Made by a program: the position numbers and the translations under genes. From Clostridium sp. CAG:413 (GTDB lineage: Bacteria > Bacillota > Clostridia > Oscillospirales > Acutalibacteraceae), in contig FR888187.1 of NCBI GenBank assembly GCA_000431775.1, positions 1 through 7,340 on the forward strand: a stretch of DNA of 7,340 nt, given 5' to 3'. A model generated the notes under the pieces. The model saw nothing but the letters and a program-made list of their open reading frames with translations, was not told the origin of the DNA and did no database searches. Shown piece by piece: positions 1 to 6,455 of this stretch (position 1 is its first letter; the number at the start of each line of letters is the position of its first letter).

Positions 1-246
1 CCTGTTGCTATCGACAAGGTCGATAACAGACATATCATTGGTCTTATGCGTGTCGTAAAGGCATATGAGAAGTACACTGTCGAGGCCGCGACCACCGGTT
101 CTGAGGCAGCTGCTATCAATGCACTGCTTGTGCATCCGCTCGTCGGTGATTGGGAGAAGGCACACAAGTGTTTCGAGGAGATGAAGTGGGCTCACAAGGC
201 TTATCTTCCCGAGTTCTTCCCCAACGATGTCGTTATCAAGTGCTGA
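1..246 (+). CDS. GH4 family glycosidase (6-phospho-beta-glucosidase-like), C-terminal end, 5' partial
   Basis: Frame 1 is open from the first base to TGA at 244-246 and gives the last 81 residues of a protein that begins outside the window. The stretch VKAYEKYTVEAATTG, then NALLVHPLVGDWEKA, then a helix ending AHKAYLPEFF, is the usual C-terminal helical region of glycoside hydrolase family 4. Members use NAD+ and a divalent metal to cleave alpha- or beta-glycosides, often phosphorylated, by an oxidation-elimination route in the cytoplasm. The VKAYE..T.EAA pattern with HPLV is closest to the 6-phospho-beta-glucosidase/LicH branch, but the NAD-binding and catalytic regions are not here, so substrate and subgroup (6-phospho-glucosidase, alpha-galactosidase or alpha-glucuronidase) stay open. 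A terminator follows 20 bases after the stop, so this is the last gene of its transcript. Family call is fairly sure; specificity is not. Confidence 0.8.
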   Translation, partial: PVAIDKVDNRHIIGLMRVVKAYEKYTVEAATTGSEAAAINALLVHPLVGDWEKAHKCFEEMKWAHKAYLPEFFPNDVVIKC

Positions 247-266
247 AAATTATATAATTGATTTTG

Positions 267-295
267 ATCCCGTCGGTCGTCCGGCGGGATTTTTT
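267..295 (+). terminator. Rho-independent terminator of the GH4 gene
   Basis: ATCCCGTCGG (267-276) pairs with CCGGCGGGAT (281-290), ten pairs with one T·G wobble and a 4-base TCGT loop, followed directly by a run of six T (290-295). It lies 20 bases after the GH4 stop codon and isolates that gene from the next one. Confidence 0.9.
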
Positions 296-323
296 ATATT
301 CTGACCGCCATATTGCACCGGGC

Positions 324-354
324 TTGAATTACATAATTTGCAAATGTATATAAT
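324..354 (+). promoter_or_regulatory. Candidate sigma-A promoter upstream of the inverted repeat
   Basis: TTGAAT (324-329) is followed by TATATA (347-352) at 17 bases and by a perfect TATAAT (349-354) at 19 bases. Transcription from it would begin near 360, just before the inverted repeat at 368-395, giving a leader of about 200 bases ahead of TTG 565. AT-rich sequence makes chance matches common, so confidence is low. Confidence 0.35.
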
Positions 355-367
355 ATTAATATTGACA

Positions 368-395
368 GTCAAAATGAAATTCCTTTCATTTTGAC
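368..395. repeat. Perfect 12-bp inverted repeat (hairpin or operator)
   Basis: GTCAAAATGAAA (368-379) and TTTCATTTTGAC (384-395) are exact reverse complements around a 4-base TTCC centre. No T run follows, so it is not a normal terminator. It lies between the GH4 terminator and the DUF6056 gene, and a TTGACA hexamer (362-367) abuts its left arm. It could be a repressor operator, a leader hairpin if the promoter at 324-354 is used, or one copy of a dispersed palindromic element. The sequence alone does not decide between these. Confidence 0.75.
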
Positions 396-449
396 GAAAT
401 ATTCGTATATTGTTTTGAAGTAATATACAAAATGTTACGGTTTTGTTAT

Positions 450-478
450 TTGATGTAACCGTTTTTTCATTATATTGT
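450..478 (+). promoter_or_regulatory. Candidate promoter for the DUF6056 gene
   Basis: TTGATG (450-455) and TATTGT (473-478) are separated by 17 bases; each matches consensus at 4 of 6 positions. A start near 485 would give a leader of about 80 bases before TTG 565 and would place GTG 499 very close to the 5' end. Weak match in AT-rich DNA. Confidence 0.3.
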
Positions 479-550
479 AAACGGAAATTAATTGTATTGT
501 GTTAGTTCGTGTGCTACTATGTCCCATGGTGTTTTACAGCCGAAAAAGTC

Positions 551-555
551 GGAGG
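551..555 (+). promoter_or_regulatory. Shine-Dalgarno GGAGG that selects a TTG start at 565
   Basis: GGAGG at 551-555 sits 9 bases before TTG 565, a normal spacing. Neither upstream candidate has a comparable site: GTG 499 is preceded only by a weak GGAA at 483-486, and ATG 526 has none. This makes TTG 565 the best initiation codon for the DUF6056 gene. Confidence 0.75.
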
Positions 556-564
556 AAAAGAATT

Positions 565-2004
565 TTGCATAACCTAAAATTAAGTCAAAACGGCAATAAC
601 AGATTAAAAATTGTGGTAGCTGTTGTTATAGTGGCTACTATGTTTGTACTGTTTCTTGTTTTTAATATCTTCAGCGGATATGCAGCAGATGACTATCTGT
701 ATTTCTTCAAATATGCCGGTCATACACTCAAGGGCACGCCGCAGAGGCTCACCGGAATAGGCGATATAATTGCGGGAATGAAAGTTCACTATAAAATTTG
801 CAATGGGCGGATTCCGGCACATTTCATGTTGCAGCTTTTTGCTTTGAGCGGCAAGACGGTTTTTAATGTTTTCAATTCCCTTGTGTTTATACTTCTGGGA
901 CTTCTTGTGTATTTCCATGCGAATATAAAGGGTAAGCTGAATATTCCGTTGCTTATTTTTGTATATGCTTTTGAATGGTTGGGAACGTATTTGCCGGCGA
1001 CAGTCTACCTTTGGTTTAGCGGGTCGTTCAATTATCTGTGGACAACTACTTTCGTTTTGGCGTTTCTTATGATTTACAGAATATATGCGACAGGCGGCAT
1101 TCGTCACAATCCGAAAGCGGAAACTGCGTTGTGTGTGATCACACTTGCGGGTGGTGTGCTTGCGGGGTGGAGCAACGAGAATGTCGGATGCGCAGTTGTT
1201 GCGGCAGTTGTGCTCTTTATGTTTTATTATAAACGCAGAAAGCTTGTTATCCTGCCGCACCACATCTGCGGGCTTGTCGGAAGTATAGTAGGATATTCGA
1301 TACTTATGCTTGCACCCGGCAACAGGGTGAGACTGGAAAACACAAAGTATGAGAGTATTTTTTATAAGCATATTTCATGGTCGCTTTCACAATTGGCCGT
1401 TAATATGTTTCGCGCGATCATAATACTTGTTATTGCGGCAGTTGTAGTATATATATTCAGCCGTGTTAAGAAGATAAAAATAAACTGGCTTTTGCCCGGT
1501 GTTTATTTTGCTTCAGGTCTTGTTTCGGCGTGTGTACTTATGCTTTCGCCAGAAGAACCTGCGCGAGCCTTTTTCGGAGCAAATATGCTTTTGGCGTGCT
1601 CGGCGTTCATGCTCGTCTCTCAGGTTCTCAGAAAGAAGAAGTCGGGCTCAACAAATGTAATGCGGCGCGCTGCGGCGGTTATTGCGGCGTTTGTCGTTGT
1701 GCTCTTTGCCGGAATCTATACTTCGGAATATTACTCTTTGAAATATGACAGCCTTAATTATCAGGAAGTCGAACAGGAAATATACGAACAAAAAGATGCG
1801 GGTAGGAAAAATATTGTTATCAAACAATGCAACCCCAAAAAGAGTTTTTGGTCACTTCAAAAATACGAACTCAGTATAACAAGCGGAAGAGAAAAGAGTG
1901 CGTGGTTCAATTCATGGGTTGCGGCGTATTACGGTGTCGACAGCGTTAGTGTTGAGACAAGACCACACTGGAATGCCGCGGCAAACAGAATGGAATATTA
2001 TTGA
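565..2004 (+). CDS. DUF6056-like polytopic membrane protein, possible GT-C-type glycosyltransferase
   Basis: From TTG 565 this encodes 479 residues; an upstream GTG at 499 would add 22 residues but lacks a good ribosome binding site. The protein is strongly hydrophobic, with about 10 membrane segments by eye. The first lies at residues 15-37 and others near 98-118, 154-175, 206-222, 230-250, 276-299, 308-328, 335-355 and 366-385, followed by a polar tail of about 95 residues. Recognisable pattern elements are DDY (42-44) just after the first membrane segment, NGR (80-82), WFSGSFNYLW (150-159), WSNENVG (202-208), APGNR (250-254) and SPEEPAR (328-334), in the order I associate with the DUF6056 family. 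An acidic pair after the first helix is also typical of GT-C glycosyltransferases, which use polyprenyl-phosphate sugars outside the membrane. The transferase role is inference. It is 42 bases upstream of the PIG-L gene and probably co-transcribed. Family call fairly sure, function unproven. Confidence 0.75.
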   Translation: MHNLKLSQNGNNRLKIVVAVVIVATMFVLFLVFNIFSGYAADDYLYFFKYAGHTLKGTPQRLTGIGDIIAGMKVHYKICNGRIPAHFMLQLFALSGKTVFNVFNSLVFILLGLLVYFHANIKGKLNIPLLIFVYAFEWLGTYLPATVYLWFSGSFNYLWTTTFVLAFLMIYRIYATGGIRHNPKAETALCVITLAGGVLAGWSNENVGCAVVAAVVLFMFYYKRRKLVILPHHICGLVGSIVGYSILMLAPGNRVRLENTKYESIFYKHISWSLSQLAVNMFRAIIILVIAAVVVYIFSRVKKIKINWLLPGVYFASGLVSACVLMLSPEEPARAFFGANMLLACSAFMLVSQVLRKKKSGSTNVMRRAAAVIAAFVVVLFAGIYTSEYYSLKYDSLNYQEVEQEIYEQKDAGRKNIVIKQCNPKKSFWSLQKYELSITSGREKSAWFNSWVAAYYGVDSVSVETRPHWNAAANRMEYY

Positions 2005-2046
2005 CAATTCGAATAATTAAATTATTTTATTTAGAAAGCGAGAGCT

Positions 2047-3918
2047 ATGAAGACACAAACTAAGAAAATATCAAAGAGAATATTTCGGATAATCGGTGCG
2101 GCACTTCTTGTGCTTGCTGTGGCGGCAATTACGGCAGTGCTTGTGTTCTTTTTGACATACCGTGCGCAGCTGAGCAAGCTTGACAACGGCAAGGGCGTTG
2201 AAAACAGCATATATTCCGAACAGTTCAAAGGCAAAAAAGTAATGGTTCTTGTCCCTCATGAGGATGATGATTTGCTTATAGCCGGTCAGGTGCTGCCCGA
2301 AATATATAAAAACGGTGCCGACACCCGCATTGTGTTTGTTACGAACGGAGACAAATTTTTTACCGCCCGTCAGCGTCAGGACGAAGCGCGGGATTCATTG
2401 AAAACACTCGGTATACCGAAAGATAAACTTATATTTCTCGGATATCCGGACGGAGGAACTATTTTTATAAACAAGAGCGGAAAACCAGAAAAATCATTTA
2501 GCAGCGGATTGGATCATACTAATTCCGGAAAACATTTTGTTGATTATCATTTCAGCAAATACGGCACTCATGCCGAATATACCCGTCAGAATGTGCTGAA
2601 CGATATAAAGGATGTTATTCTTGATTATTGCCCTGACTATATAATCGCAATCGACTTTGATGACCACAGAGATCATAGGGGAGTCAGCATGTCGTTTGAA
2701 GAGGTCATGGGAAATATCCTTCGTGAAAAAAAGGATTATAAGCCGGTGGTTCTTAAATGCTTCGGATACTCATCCGCGTGGAGAGCAAACCCGGATTTCT
2801 ATCAACTCAACATTAAAAGCGTTCATAAACCTGCGAAAGACAGACTGAATGATCCGATATATGAGACTGATGTTCCGCAATATAACTGGAGCGACAGAAT
2901 CAGATTGCCCGTTTATTCCGGCGCAGTCAGCCGCTCTATTCTGAAATGTCCGGATTATAAGGCTCTCAGCAAGCATCTTACACAGTTTGCGTATACTCTT
3001 GCCGACAGGATAATAAACGGTGATATGGTATATTGGAATCGGCGCACGGACAGTCTGACATATGATGCAGATATCACGGTGTCATCCGGCGATGCAAAAC
3101 TTCTCAATGACTTTAAGCTCGTTTCAACCGATAAAACAATTCCCCAAAAGACGAAATTTAGCGGCTGTGTTTCGTCGTTTAATAAGAACGATAAAGAAAA
3201 GGTAGTGACGGTCAAGTTCAGAAGTCCCCAAAATATTTCATGTATATCACTTTATGACGACTATGACCTTAACAGAAATATACTCGGCGGAACAATAACA
3301 TTCAGCGACGGCAGCATCATAGATGTACCGAACCTCAACGCAAACGGCAGCGAAACCCGCATCGAATTTGCACCTAAAGAGGGGATAACCTCATTCACTT
3401 TTAAAGTGACATCTTTCGAGGGCGATACAGCCGGTCTGTGTGAAATAGAGGCGTTTGAAAAGGCGGATTATGACCTCGGCTTCTCGTTCGTGAAAATTAA
3501 AAACGCTGATACTGATGATTATATGTACAACTATTTCGTTGAGCCTGATACATCAGAACTTATCCTCGGAATATCTTCGTCGGATACACGAATGAACTGT
3601 TCTTTAAAAGTGGTTGACGGAAGCGGCGTTAAACTCAACGGAAACAAACTTGAATTTGACAGCGGATTTAGAAAATGTACAGTTCGCGCCGAAATTGAAG
3701 GTCATCCGGAGATATTTGATCAGATAACGATCACAAGACTGTCCGCAAAGGAATTGCAGAAGTATTATAAATTTCAGGAAACCGACAAAAAACTGTTTAA
3801 GGCTGATGTTAAATGGCTCAAATTTGAAAACATAATAAAAAACGGCCAGTTTGATAGCTATTTGATAGACCTTATAAAGAAGCTTGGGCAAAATATTGAA
3901 AAAGAAATATATAATTAA
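2047..3918 (+). CDS. Membrane-anchored PIG-L/LmbE-type deacetylase with C-terminal beta domains
   Basis: This 623-residue protein starts with a basic tail (KTQTKKISKR) and one hydrophobic segment (about 15-37). By the positive-inside rule this puts the rest outside the cell. A PIG-L domain spans about 63-300. PHEDDD (70-75) matches the family (A/P)HPDD(E/D) metal motif, with His71 and Asp74 as likely zinc ligands and Asp73 as likely base, and DHRDH (206-210) supplies the second histidine motif. The family deacetylates N-acetylglucosamine-type sugars (GlcNAc-PI, mycothiol precursor, bacillithiol precursor). Residues about 350-470 look like a discoidin/F5-8C-like beta sandwich ending GLCEIEAF; about 478-565 may be an Ig-like domain; 566-623 is Lys-rich and helical. 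Single-domain members are usually 220-300 residues, so the extra half is notable. The ribosome site is weak (GAGAG at 2040-2044), but ATG 2047 is the only sensible start. Substrate unknown; surface amino-sugar deacetylation is inference. Confidence 0.85.
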   Translation: MKTQTKKISKRIFRIIGAALLVLAVAAITAVLVFFLTYRAQLSKLDNGKGVENSIYSEQFKGKKVMVLVPHEDDDLLIAGQVLPEIYKNGADTRIVFVTNGDKFFTARQRQDEARDSLKTLGIPKDKLIFLGYPDGGTIFINKSGKPEKSFSSGLDHTNSGKHFVDYHFSKYGTHAEYTRQNVLNDIKDVILDYCPDYIIAIDFDDHRDHRGVSMSFEEVMGNILREKKDYKPVVLKCFGYSSAWRANPDFYQLNIKSVHKPAKDRLNDPIYETDVPQYNWSDRIRLPVYSGAVSRSILKCPDYKALSKHLTQFAYTLADRIINGDMVYWNRRTDSLTYDADITVSSGDAKLLNDFKLVSTDKTIPQKTKFSGCVSSFNKNDKEKVVTVKFRSPQNISCISLYDDYDLNRNILGGTITFSDGSIIDVPNLNANGSETRIEFAPKEGITSFTFKVTSFEGDTAGLCEIEAFEKADYDLGFSFVKIKNADTDDYMYNYFVEPDTSELILGISSSDTRMNCSLKVVDGSGVKLNGNKLEFDSGFRKCTVRAEIEGHPEIFDQITITRLSAKELQKYYKFQETDKKLFKADVKWLKFENIIKNGQFDSYLIDLIKKLGQNIEKEIYN

Positions 3919-3920
3919 TG

Positions 3921-3949
3921 TTGTTTTCTGACGAAAAGTATGTTATACT
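3921..3949 (+). promoter_or_regulatory. Promoter for the GT2 gene
   Basis: TTGTTT (3921-3926), a 17-base spacer, and an extended -10 TGT TATACT (TG at 3941-3942, TATACT 3944-3949). Predicted start is near 3956, about 42 bases before ATG 3998. It lies just after the PIG-L stop codon, so the GT2 gene can be transcribed independently as well as by read-through. A small hairpin, TTTCGG/CCGAAA (3971-3985), falls in the leader just before the ribosome site. Confidence 0.6.
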
Positions 3950-3997
3950 CTATCAGGTTAAAATATAATTTTTCGGACACCGAAAGAGAGGAAAAAG

Positions 3998-4936
3998 ATG
4001 AAACTGTCTTTGGTAATTCCTTGCTATAACGAGCAGGACAATGTTGAATTATTTTACAACACCGCGACTGAAGTTTTCAAAGACAAGGGCTTTGACTATG
4101 AGCTTATATTTGTCAATGACGGCAGCCGCGATCAGACGATGGACAAGCTCCGTCATATCTATGAGATATCCGATGAAAATGTGAAAGTTGTCGGCTTTTC
4201 GCGAAACTTCGGCAAGGAGTCGGCTATATATGCGGGACTCAAGGAGAGCAGGGGAGAAATGGTCTGTCTTATCGATGCGGATATGCAGCAGCGCCCCGAG
4301 CTGGTGCTTGATATGATGGCAGTTCTCGACAAGGATCCAAACTATGATGCAGTGGCATGCTATCAGGAGGACAGACGCGAATCAAAAATTCTCTCAGCGT
4401 TCAAAAATTGTTTCTATAAGATTATCAACAAAACCTCTGAGATCGAGTTCAAGAGCGGCGCGAGCGACTTCAGACTTCTTAGACGCCGTGTGGTCGATGC
4501 CGTGCTCAGCATGAGCGAATATCACCGTTTCTCCAAAGGTATTTTCTCCTGGGTTGGATTTAACACATATTATATGCCCTATATCGTTGAAGACCGCGCA
4601 AACGGTACTTCCAAGTGGAACTTTGCGAAGCTCTTCAAATATGCAATGGACGGTATTATCGCCTTTACTACGACACCGCTCAAAATTGCAACTTATATCG
4701 GCTTGACATCTTCTGCCGCGTCTATTATCTATATGATAGTAGTTATAATCCAGAAGCTGGCGTTCGGAATCAAAGTTCCCGGTTACGCCACGACTGTTGT
4801 GCTTATACTTCTGCTCGGTGGTCTCCAGCTTTTCTGCACCGGCATGGTCGGCGAGTATCTTGCCAGAACATATATCGAGACAAAACACAGACCGATATAT
4901 ATCGCAAGAGAGGTTCTCGATTACGAGGACAAATAA
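3998..4936 (+). CDS. GT2 polyprenyl-phosphate glycosyltransferase, GtrB/DPM1-like
   Basis: At 312 residues this is the normal length for the bactoprenol glucosyltransferase (GtrB/YkoT/CsbB) branch of GT2, which transfers a hexose from a nucleotide sugar to undecaprenyl phosphate on the inner face of the membrane. The GT-A core starts at once (LSLVIPCYNEQDN, residues 3-15), with VNDGSRD (39-45), SRNFGKESA (68-76) and the metal-binding DAD of DADMQQRP (93-100). HRFSKGIFSWVGF (176-188) and NGTSKWN (202-208) are typical of the acceptor side. Two membrane hairpin helices follow at about 231-255 and 263-286, then a short basic tail. The start has a clear GAGAGG ribosome site (3986-3991). It ends at a strong terminator. 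The nearby DUF6056 protein is a candidate user of its product; no GtrA flippase is in the window. Family sure, sugar unknown. Confidence 0.92.
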   Translation: MKLSLVIPCYNEQDNVELFYNTATEVFKDKGFDYELIFVNDGSRDQTMDKLRHIYEISDENVKVVGFSRNFGKESAIYAGLKESRGEMVCLIDADMQQRPELVLDMMAVLDKDPNYDAVACYQEDRRESKILSAFKNCFYKIINKTSEIEFKSGASDFRLLRRRVVDAVLSMSEYHRFSKGIFSWVGFNTYYMPYIVEDRANGTSKWNFAKLFKYAMDGIIAFTTTPLKIATYIGLTSSAASIIYMIVVIIQKLAFGIKVPGYATTVVLILLLGGLQLFCTGMVGEYLARTYIETKHRPIYIAREVLDYEDK

Positions 4937-4947
4937 ATCAAAAAACA

Positions 4948-4983
4948 GGACTGCGGCAGATATTTACCGCAGTCCGATTTTTT
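4948..4983 (+). terminator. Rho-independent terminator of the GT2 gene
   Basis: GGACTGCGG (4948-4956) pairs perfectly with CCGCAGTCC (4967-4975) across a 10-base loop, followed after GA by six T (4978-4983). It lies 11 bases past the GT2 stop and ends the DUF6056/PIG-L/GT2 block. Confidence 0.93.
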
Positions 4984-5019
4984 GCAGCGAGTATTGCACG
5001 AGTTTTTTTGAAAAAACTA

Positions 5020-5047
5020 TTGACAAATTCGCTTCTTTTGATATAAT
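5020..5047 (+). promoter_or_regulatory. Strong promoter of the tRNA-Ala gene
   Basis: Consensus TTGACA (5020-5025) and consensus TATAAT (5042-5047) with a 16-base spacer and an extended TGA (5039-5041) before the -10. Predicted start is near 5054, about 23 bases before the mature tRNA. It is the best promoter match in the window, as expected for a stable RNA gene. Confidence 0.9.
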
Positions 5048-5076
5048 AGATAGCGTTCCGAACGAACTGAATATTT

Positions 5077-5152
<76 letters not shown>

Positions 5153-5157
5153 AGCGA

Positions 5158-5193
5158 AAAGCCTTGAAACTCAACAGTTTCGGGGCTTTTTTT
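5158..5193 (+). terminator. Rho-independent terminator of the tRNA-Ala gene
   Basis: AAAGCCTTGAAACT (5158-5171) pairs with AGTTTCGGGGCTTT (5176-5189), a 14-pair stem with two T·G wobbles and a CAAC loop, running into seven T (5187-5193). It begins 6 bases after the tRNA CCA end. Confidence 0.92.
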
Positions 5194-5264
5194 ATATGAT
5201 GTTAAAAAACTGGGTTCAATTACTGTTGTCAACAAAATCAATTGACGGTTTTGAATAAAAGCGC

Positions 5265-5293
5265 TTGAATGGGCACGGCGTTTCTGTTATTAT
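5265..5293 (+). promoter_or_regulatory. Candidate promoter of the GT4/GH38 unit
   Basis: TTGAAT (5265-5270), a 17-base spacer and TATTAT (5288-5293), preceded by an extended TGT (5285-5287). Predicted start is near 5300, leaving a leader of about 65 bases before ATG 5367. It lies downstream of the tRNA terminator, so a separate promoter is needed here. Confidence 0.55.
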
Positions 5294-5334
5294 TTACTTA
5301 ACATTATTGGTGCGCTAGGCGGCATTTCGAAAAA

Positions 5335-5347
5335 ATTGCCAGGCAAT
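5335..5347. repeat. Short perfect palindrome in the GT4 leader
   Basis: ATTGCC (5335-5340) and GGCAAT (5342-5347) are exact reverse complements around one A. It lies between the candidate start site near 5300 and ATG 5367. It could be a small operator half-site pair or a short RNA stem near the ribosome site, or chance. No regulator gene is in the window. Confidence 0.4.
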
Positions 5348-5366
5348 GAAGGGATACTGAAAAACA

Positions 5367-6410
5367 ATGAAAAAAGCGGGTGTTTGCGGTCACTTCGGAT
5401 TTGGGCGCAGTTTGCTCAACGGTCAGACAGTCAAGACAAAAGTCGTGACCGAAGAGCTGAAAAAGTGTTTGGGCGATGATCAGGTGACTGTCGCCGACAG
5501 CTGCGGCGGGATAAAAGCCATGCCGCGAATGGCAATCGATGTCTTTAAGCTGTTCAAGAACTGTGAAAATATAATAATGATGCCTGCTTACAATGGACTG
5601 CGTGTTTTTGCACCGTTGTTTTTGATTTATAATAAGTTTTATCATCGCAGGGTACATTATATAGTCATCGGCGGGTGGCTCGATTCTTTTTTAGATGAGC
5701 ATAAATGGCTTATTAGATATCTTAAAAAATTTGATGCAATATATGTGGAATCGGATATGATGAAATCCGCTCTACAGAGACGAGGTTTTGAGAATGCGGT
5801 AGTTATGTACAATTTCAAAGAACTTGAGCCGCTGGCGGAGGACTGTATCGAATATCCTGAACATGAACCGTATAAGCTTTGCACTTTTTCGCGTGTTATG
5901 AAAGAAAAGGGCATAGAAGACGCGATAAATGCGGTCGAGAGCGTCAATGCCCATTTCGGAAGAACGGTATACACGCTCGATATTTTCGGTCAGGTTGATG
6001 TCGAGTATAAAGAAAGATTTTCACAGCTTGAAAAGTCATTCCCGGATTATATCAGCTACGGCGGAGCTATTGAAGCGAATAAGAGCGTCGAAACGCTGAA
6101 ATCATATTTTGCTCTGCTGTTCCCGACATATTATAAAGGCGAGGGCTTTGCCGGAACGCTTATCGACGCCATGTCAGCAGGAGTGCCGGTGATAGCGAGC
6201 GACTGGAAATATAATCCCGAGTTTGTTGTGCCCGGTAAGACGGGAGTCATAATAAAAAACTGCAATGCCGAAAGGCTTGCCGAGGAGCTTATAAATATTG
6301 CGGCTGCTCCGGAAAAATGGAACTCAATGCGCCTTTCGGCGCTGAAAGAGTCGGAAAAATACAAGCCCGATATTGCAGCCCGTCCGCTTATAGACAGAAT
6401 AAACGGCTAA
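5367..6410 (+). CDS. GT4 family glycosyltransferase
   Basis: At 347 residues it is a normal length for retaining GT-B glycosyltransferases of family 4, which add sugars from nucleotide donors to glycan or lipid-linked acceptors at the cytoplasmic membrane face. The N-terminal acceptor domain opens with GHFGFGRSLLNGQTVKTK (8-25), a form seen in polysaccharide-cluster GT4 enzymes. The donor domain shows FSRVMKEKGIEDAINAV (174-190), with Arg176 and Lys181 in the phosphate-contact positions, then FPTYYKGEGFAG (252-263) and LIDAMSAGVPVIASD (265-279). The usual E-x7-E signature appears as E-x7-D (Glu259, Asp267), a conservative change. There is no membrane segment. The ribosome site is modest (AGGGA near 5350, rather far from ATG 5367). 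GH38 follows after 45 bases and is likely co-transcribed. Family sure; donor and acceptor unknown. Confidence 0.9.
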   Translation: MKKAGVCGHFGFGRSLLNGQTVKTKVVTEELKKCLGDDQVTVADSCGGIKAMPRMAIDVFKLFKNCENIIMMPAYNGLRVFAPLFLIYNKFYHRRVHYIVIGGWLDSFLDEHKWLIRYLKKFDAIYVESDMMKSALQRRGFENAVVMYNFKELEPLAEDCIEYPEHEPYKLCTFSRVMKEKGIEDAINAVESVNAHFGRTVYTLDIFGQVDVEYKERFSQLEKSFPDYISYGGAIEANKSVETLKSYFALLFPTYYKGEGFAGTLIDAMSAGVPVIASDWKYNPEFVVPGKTGVIIKNCNAERLAEELINIAAAPEKWNSMRLSALKESEKYKPDIAARPLIDRING

Positions 6411-6442
6411 GACCGTACTCATAAAAAGAAGTAATTTCTTTG

Positions 6443-6448
6443 AGGAGG
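6443..6448 (+). promoter_or_regulatory. Strong Shine-Dalgarno AGGAGG for the GH38 gene
   Basis: A consensus AGGAGG lies 7 bases before ATG 6456. It fixes the start and suggests efficient translation relative to the GT4 gene. A weak 6-bp stem (AAAGAA/TTCTTT, about 6425-6441) precedes it; without a terminator between the two genes, co-transcription is likely. Confidence 0.85.
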
Positions 6449-6455
6449 AAAATAT

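Larger units (their letters stand above)
247..564. other. Intergenic region between GH4 gene and DUF6056 gene
   Basis: This 318-base AT-rich gap holds the GH4 terminator, two weak promoter candidates and a perfect inverted repeat, each listed separately. It also has a minor hairpin: ACGGTT (437-442) against AACCGT (457-462) with a 14-base loop, followed by six T (462-467). That hairpin resembles a weak terminator or attenuator, but the stem is short and the loop long. No tRNA, riboswitch fold or convincing small gene is visible. The reading frame of the next gene is open back to GTG 499, but coding from 499 to 564 is doubtful. Confidence 0.6.

Noticed and set aside
437..467. Hairpin plus six T as a true terminator or attenuator
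   Set aside because: Only a 6-bp stem with a 14-base loop; too weak to call as a separate feature, so it is noted only in the intergenic entry.
604..1371. 255-codon open frame on the minus strand within the DUF6056 gene
   Set aside because: Its translation is rich in His, Cys, Lys and Arg with no recognisable domain, while the + strand frame shows membrane helices and family motifs.
2001..2028. TTGACA-16-TATTTT as a promoter for the PIG-L gene
   Set aside because: The -35 is perfect, but the -10 is poor and the start would leave only about 12 bases before ATG 2047; read-through from the DUF6056 gene is simpler.
4394..4888. 164-codon minus-strand frame opposite the GT2 gene
   Set aside because: Antisense shadow of an intact GT2 coding sequence, with no family features.
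5194..5218. Minus-strand promoter (TTGAAC-17-TATAAA) reading toward the tRNA
   Set aside because: It would produce only antisense RNA through the tRNA terminator; a chance match in AT-rich sequence is more likely.
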